This document shows positions 61,667-64,000 of a stretch of 64,000 bases of DNA, piece after piece (positions within the stretch are counted from its first letter, which is position 1; the number at the start of each line of letters is the position of its first letter). Made by a program: the position numbers and the translations under genes. Below the pieces are notes generated by a model. It did not search any database. It was given only the letters and a program-made list of their open reading frames with translations, and was not told where the DNA came from. The stretch is taken from the NCBI RefSeq assembly GCF_025460765.1, contig NZ_JAMWEG010000002.1, positions 372,001-436,000 of the forward strand. The letters are read 5' to 3'. The DNA is from Micromonospora sp. MA102. GTDB lineage: Bacteria > Actinomycetota > Actinomycetes > Mycobacteriales > Micromonosporaceae.

Positions 61667-63463
61667 TCAGGAGGCGGTGTCGGTCAGGGCGGGGGAGCGG
61701 TCCAGGTGCGGCCCGGCCGGCCCGGGACGGCCGAAGTGCCAGCCCTGCCCGGCGTCGCAGCCGATCGCGCGCAGCCGGTCCGCCTGGTCGGCCGTCTCCA
61801 CCCCCTCGGCGGTGACGGTCAGGCCGAGGGCGTGTGCCAGGGACACCAGCGAGGCGAGGATGCGCTCGTCGGTGCGGCTGCGCGGGTCGCCGGCCGGGGC
61901 GCGCAGCCCGGCCACGAACTCGCCGGCCACCTTCAGCTCGCTCACCGGCAGGTCCCGCAGGTACGCCAGGTTGCAGTAGCCGGTGCCGAAGTCGTCGATG
62001 GCCACCCGCACGCCGAGGTCGGCCAGCACCCGCAGGGCGCGGACCGGCTCGGCCACGGTGCTCATCATGGTGCTCTCGGTGATCTCCAGCTGCAACCGTT
62101 CGGCGGGCAGGCCGGTGCGTCCCAGCACCCCCTGCACCTCCTGCACGAGCCCGGGCCGGTGCAGCTGGCGGACGGCGAGGTTGACGCTGACGAACGGCGC
62201 CCCGCCCGGCCCGGCCGCCCAGCCGCGCGCCTCGCGGCACGCCTCGGCCAGCACCCAGCTGCCGAGCCGGACGATGAGGCCGGTCTCCTCGGCCAGCGGG
62301 ATGAAGCTGTCCGGCCGGAGGACGCCCAGCTCCGGGTGGCGCCAACGGACCAGCGCCTCCATGCCCACCACCCGGCCGTCGCGCAGCCCGGTCAGCGGCT
62401 GGTAGTCGAGATAGAACTCGCCCCGGTCCAGCGCGGCGGGGAGCGCCGCGGAGAGGGCGTACCGGTCCAGGTCCCGGCGGTTGCGGTCGGCGTCGAACAA
62501 CGACCAGCGGGCCCCGCCGGCCGCTTTGGCCCAGTGCAGGGTGCTGTCGGCGGCGCGCATCAGCTCCAGCGGCGAGGTGCCGGCCACCTGCCGCTCCACG
62601 ATGCCGATGCTGGCCGACACGGTCAGCTCGTGCCCGTCGACCAGCGCCGGCTCGCTCACCGCGGCCAGCGCCGCCTCGGCCACCTTCACCACCTCCTCGG
62701 TGCAGCCGGTGCGCTCGACCAGGATGACGAACTCGTCACCGCCCAGCCGGGCCACCAGGTGCTCGCCGAGCGCCCGGCGCAGTCGCCGGGCCACCGCCAC
62801 CAGCAGCGAGTCGCCGACCTGGTGGCCGAGGGCGTCGTTGACCACTTTGAACCGGTCCAGGTCGAGGAAGCAGACCCCGATCCGGTCGGTGCCCCGCCCG
62901 GGCGCGGTGATGGCGGCGGTGAGCCGCTCGGTGAACAGCGTGCGGTTGGGCAGGTCGGTCAGCGGGTCGTGGGTGGCCTGGTGCCGGAACCGGGCCTCGC
63001 TGTCCCGCAGCGCCCGTTCGGCCGTCGCCCGGGCCGTCATGGCGGCCCGCCGGATGGCCTCCTGCTCGTCCAGCGTGCGGTCGCGCAGGGCGCGGGCGTA
63101 CCCGGTGGCGACGGTGGCCAGCAGCCGGGCCATCCGGTCCTCGACGTCGTCGACGGCCAGGTCGAGATCCCGTACGAGGCGGAGCTGGATCACCTCGATG
63201 GTGCGGCCGAGCCCCTCCGCGGAGGCGATGTGCGACTGCACCAGCTCCGCGCCGACCTGCTGGCCGATCCGCAGGTCGAACGGGTCGGCGCGCAGCGCCA
63301 GCGCCAGCCGCTCGGTGAGCCGCTGGAGCAGCGCCTCCAGCTGGGCCTGCGTCATCGGCAGGTAGCTGGTCCCGGAGACCGCCTTGGCCCAGGCCCGGGC
63401 GAACGCGCCGGGGCGCGGGCGGGCGGTGGCCCCGTCGTCACCCACCGAGCCGCCCGACGCCAC
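61667..63463 (-). CDS. GGDEF-EAL cyclic-di-GMP protein
   Basis: A 598-residue cytoplasmic protein. Residues 1-155 are a helical sensor-like region with no known domain. A diguanylate cyclase domain (about 160-325) has an intact RLGGDEFVIL active site (about 239). An EAL phosphodiesterase domain (about 335-590) has MEALVRW (about 368), VNLAVRQL, ITESTMM, IDDFGTGY and AEGVETADQ, but LKVAGEFV in place of the usual LKIDxxFV. Both activities are possible. GTG at 63463 overlaps the methyltransferase gene by 26 bases; GTG at 63445 (overlap 8) is an alternative. Confidence 0.88.
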   Translation of the reverse strand: MASGGSVGDDGATARPRPGAFARAWAKAVSGTSYLPMTQAQLEALLQRLTERLALALRADPFDLRIGQQVGAELVQSHIASAEGLGRTIEVIQLRLVRDLDLAVDDVEDRMARLLATVATGYARALRDRTLDEQEAIRRAAMTARATAERALRDSEARFRHQATHDPLTDLPNRTLFTERLTAAITAPGRGTDRIGVCFLDLDRFKVVNDALGHQVGDSLLVAVARRLRRALGEHLVARLGGDEFVILVERTGCTEEVVKVAEAALAAVSEPALVDGHELTVSASIGIVERQVAGTSPLELMRAADSTLHWAKAAGGARWSLFDADRNRRDLDRYALSAALPAALDRGEFYLDYQPLTGLRDGRVVGMEALVRWRHPELGVLRPDSFIPLAEETGLIVRLGSWVLAEACREARGWAAGPGGAPFVSVNLAVRQLHRPGLVQEVQGVLGRTGLPAERLQLEITESTMMSTVAEPVRALRVLADLGVRVAIDDFGTGYCNLAYLRDLPVSELKVAGEFVAGLRAPAGDPRSRTDERILASLVSLAHALGLTVTAEGVETADQADRLRAIGCDAGQGWHFGRPGPAGPHLDRSPALTDTAS

Positions 63464-64000
63464 CCATGAAGACCGCCTGCGCGGCGTTCTCCGCGTGCTC
63501 CGGGGCGTCCGGCCGCCACTGCGGCACCCAGACCACGCCAGGGTCGACCAGGTCGAAGCCGGCGAACAGCGCGGCCAGCTCGGCGCGGCTGCGGATGAAG
63601 AGCTGGTTGTCGGTGCGCCGGTAGACCCGCTCGGCCTCGGCCCGTTCGCCGGTGCCGGCCCGGCCGTCGTCGCTGGCCTGCGACATGACCAGGTAGCTGC
63701 CCGGGGCCAGCGCCGCGCGCAGCGTCCGCAGGAACTCCTCCGGGCGGTCCTCGTCGGGGATGAAGTGCAGCACCGCCACGATCATCACGGCGACCGGCTG
63801 GGAGAAGTCCAGCAGCCGGAGGACGTCGGGGTGGCGGAGGATCGCCTCCGGCCGGCGCAGGTCCTCCTGGACCACCGCGGCCCGCTCGTTGCCGGCCAGG
63901 ATCTCCCGGCTGTGCGCCACCGCGACCGGGTCGACGTCGACGTAGACCACCCGGGACTCCGGGTCGATCCGCTGGGCGATCTCGTGCACGTTGCCCACGG
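63438..64000 (-). CDS. SAM-dependent methyltransferase (DUF574 type), partial
   Basis: The last ~187 residues of a methyltransferase that runs off the right edge. It reads GNVHEIAQRIDPESRVVYVDVDPVAVAHSR, continuing with DLRRPEAILRHPDVLRLLD, PVAVMIVAVLHFIPDEDRP and FAGFDLVDPGVVWVPQWRPD (given in parts). This is the actinobacterial methyltransferase family of DUF574/methyltransf_19, usually of unknown substrate. The start and the N-terminal glycine-rich SAM loop are outside the window. It is coupled by overlap to the GGDEF-EAL gene. Confidence 0.85.
   Translation of the reverse strand, partial: VGNVHEIAQRIDPESRVVYVDVDPVAVAHSREILAGNERAAVVQEDLRRPEAILRHPDVLRLLDFSQPVAVMIVAVLHFIPDEDRPEEFLRTLRAALAPGSYLVMSQASDDGRAGTGERAEAERVYRRTDNQLFIRSRAELAALFAGFDLVDPGVVWVPQWRPDAPEHAENAAQAVFMGGVGRLGG

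Noticed and set aside
1..64000. tRNA, rRNA, insertion sequences, phage genes or biosynthetic clusters.
   Set aside because: I looked for transposase, integrase, polyketide/peptide synthetase and phage motifs and for tRNA-like folds; none was seen, though short RNA genes could be missed by eye.

Overview
The window is ordinary-looking chromosomal DNA of a very GC-rich actinobacterium, most likely a Micromonosporaceae member (Micromonospora or a close relative). The reasons are: extreme GC at third codon positions, GTG/TTG starts and possible leaderless genes, F420-type and PimB/mycothiol-era actinobacterial families, an actinobacterial bc1-aa3 respiratory cluster (qcrCAB, ctaE, ctaC, ctaF), and perfect intergenic hairpins. 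The genus is inferred from protein resemblance, not from a search. No rRNA, tRNA, CRISPR array, insertion sequence, prophage or plasmid function was found. About 52 protein genes were called, plus two partial genes at the edges and three very small candidate ORFs.

Layout, left to right. 1-4.9 kb: end of an unknown gene, an F420-type luciferase-like oxidoreductase, then a likely TetR-LtrA-hemerythrin operon divergent from an SDR dehydrogenase; two tandem palindromes lie in the shared control region. 4.9-11.8 kb: central metabolism (sucB and lpdA of the 2-oxo acid dehydrogenase complex, pepA, gcvT), with convergent pairs separated by strong hairpins. 11.8-16 kb: a DUF2314 protein and late cobalamin genes (cobS and a CobU-CobT fusion). 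16-20.1 kb: a membrane Ser/Thr kinase with a SapA-like outer domain, divergent from a small protein and a site-2 protease, then an aldo/keto reductase. 20.2-28.7 kb: a 1909-residue WG-repeat protein with a huge disordered repetitive N-terminal part, and a three-gene ABC-2 exporter.

28.7-37.3 kb: DUF3043 membrane protein, murA, nadA, glycerate kinase, a DUF4232 lipoprotein, an ErpA-type Fe-S carrier, adenosine kinase, and a cysteine desulfurase/TusA pair. 37.4-46.7 kb: the respiratory locus. ctaC-ctaF and ctaE-qcrC-qcrA-qcrB run on the plus strand, with trpD, a degenerate receiver protein and ctaG on the minus strand in between. ctaD (subunit I) is not here. The Fe-S genes (nadA, erpA, cysteine desulfurase, Rieske qcrA) lie close together, but no direct link is shown.

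46.8-57.4 kb: a DUF4142 secreted protein, an Lrp ligand-binding protein, a sugar nucleotidyltransferase with a Nudix hydrolase, a RelA/SpoT paralogue without the C-terminal ACT domain, a DEDDh exonuclease-GIY-YIG fusion, a NYN-domain protein, a small zinc-binding-like protein, an M48 protease and pimB. 57.5-64 kb: an MMPL exporter divergent from a histidine kinase/LuxR regulator pair, a GGDEF-EAL protein and a truncated methyltransferase.

I did not find a clear new defence or biosynthetic system. The best leads are the giant WG-repeat protein, the kinase/site-2-protease pair, a 24-codon ORF perfectly coupled between qcrC and qcrA, the ACT-less Rel paralogue and several unusual inverted repeats.
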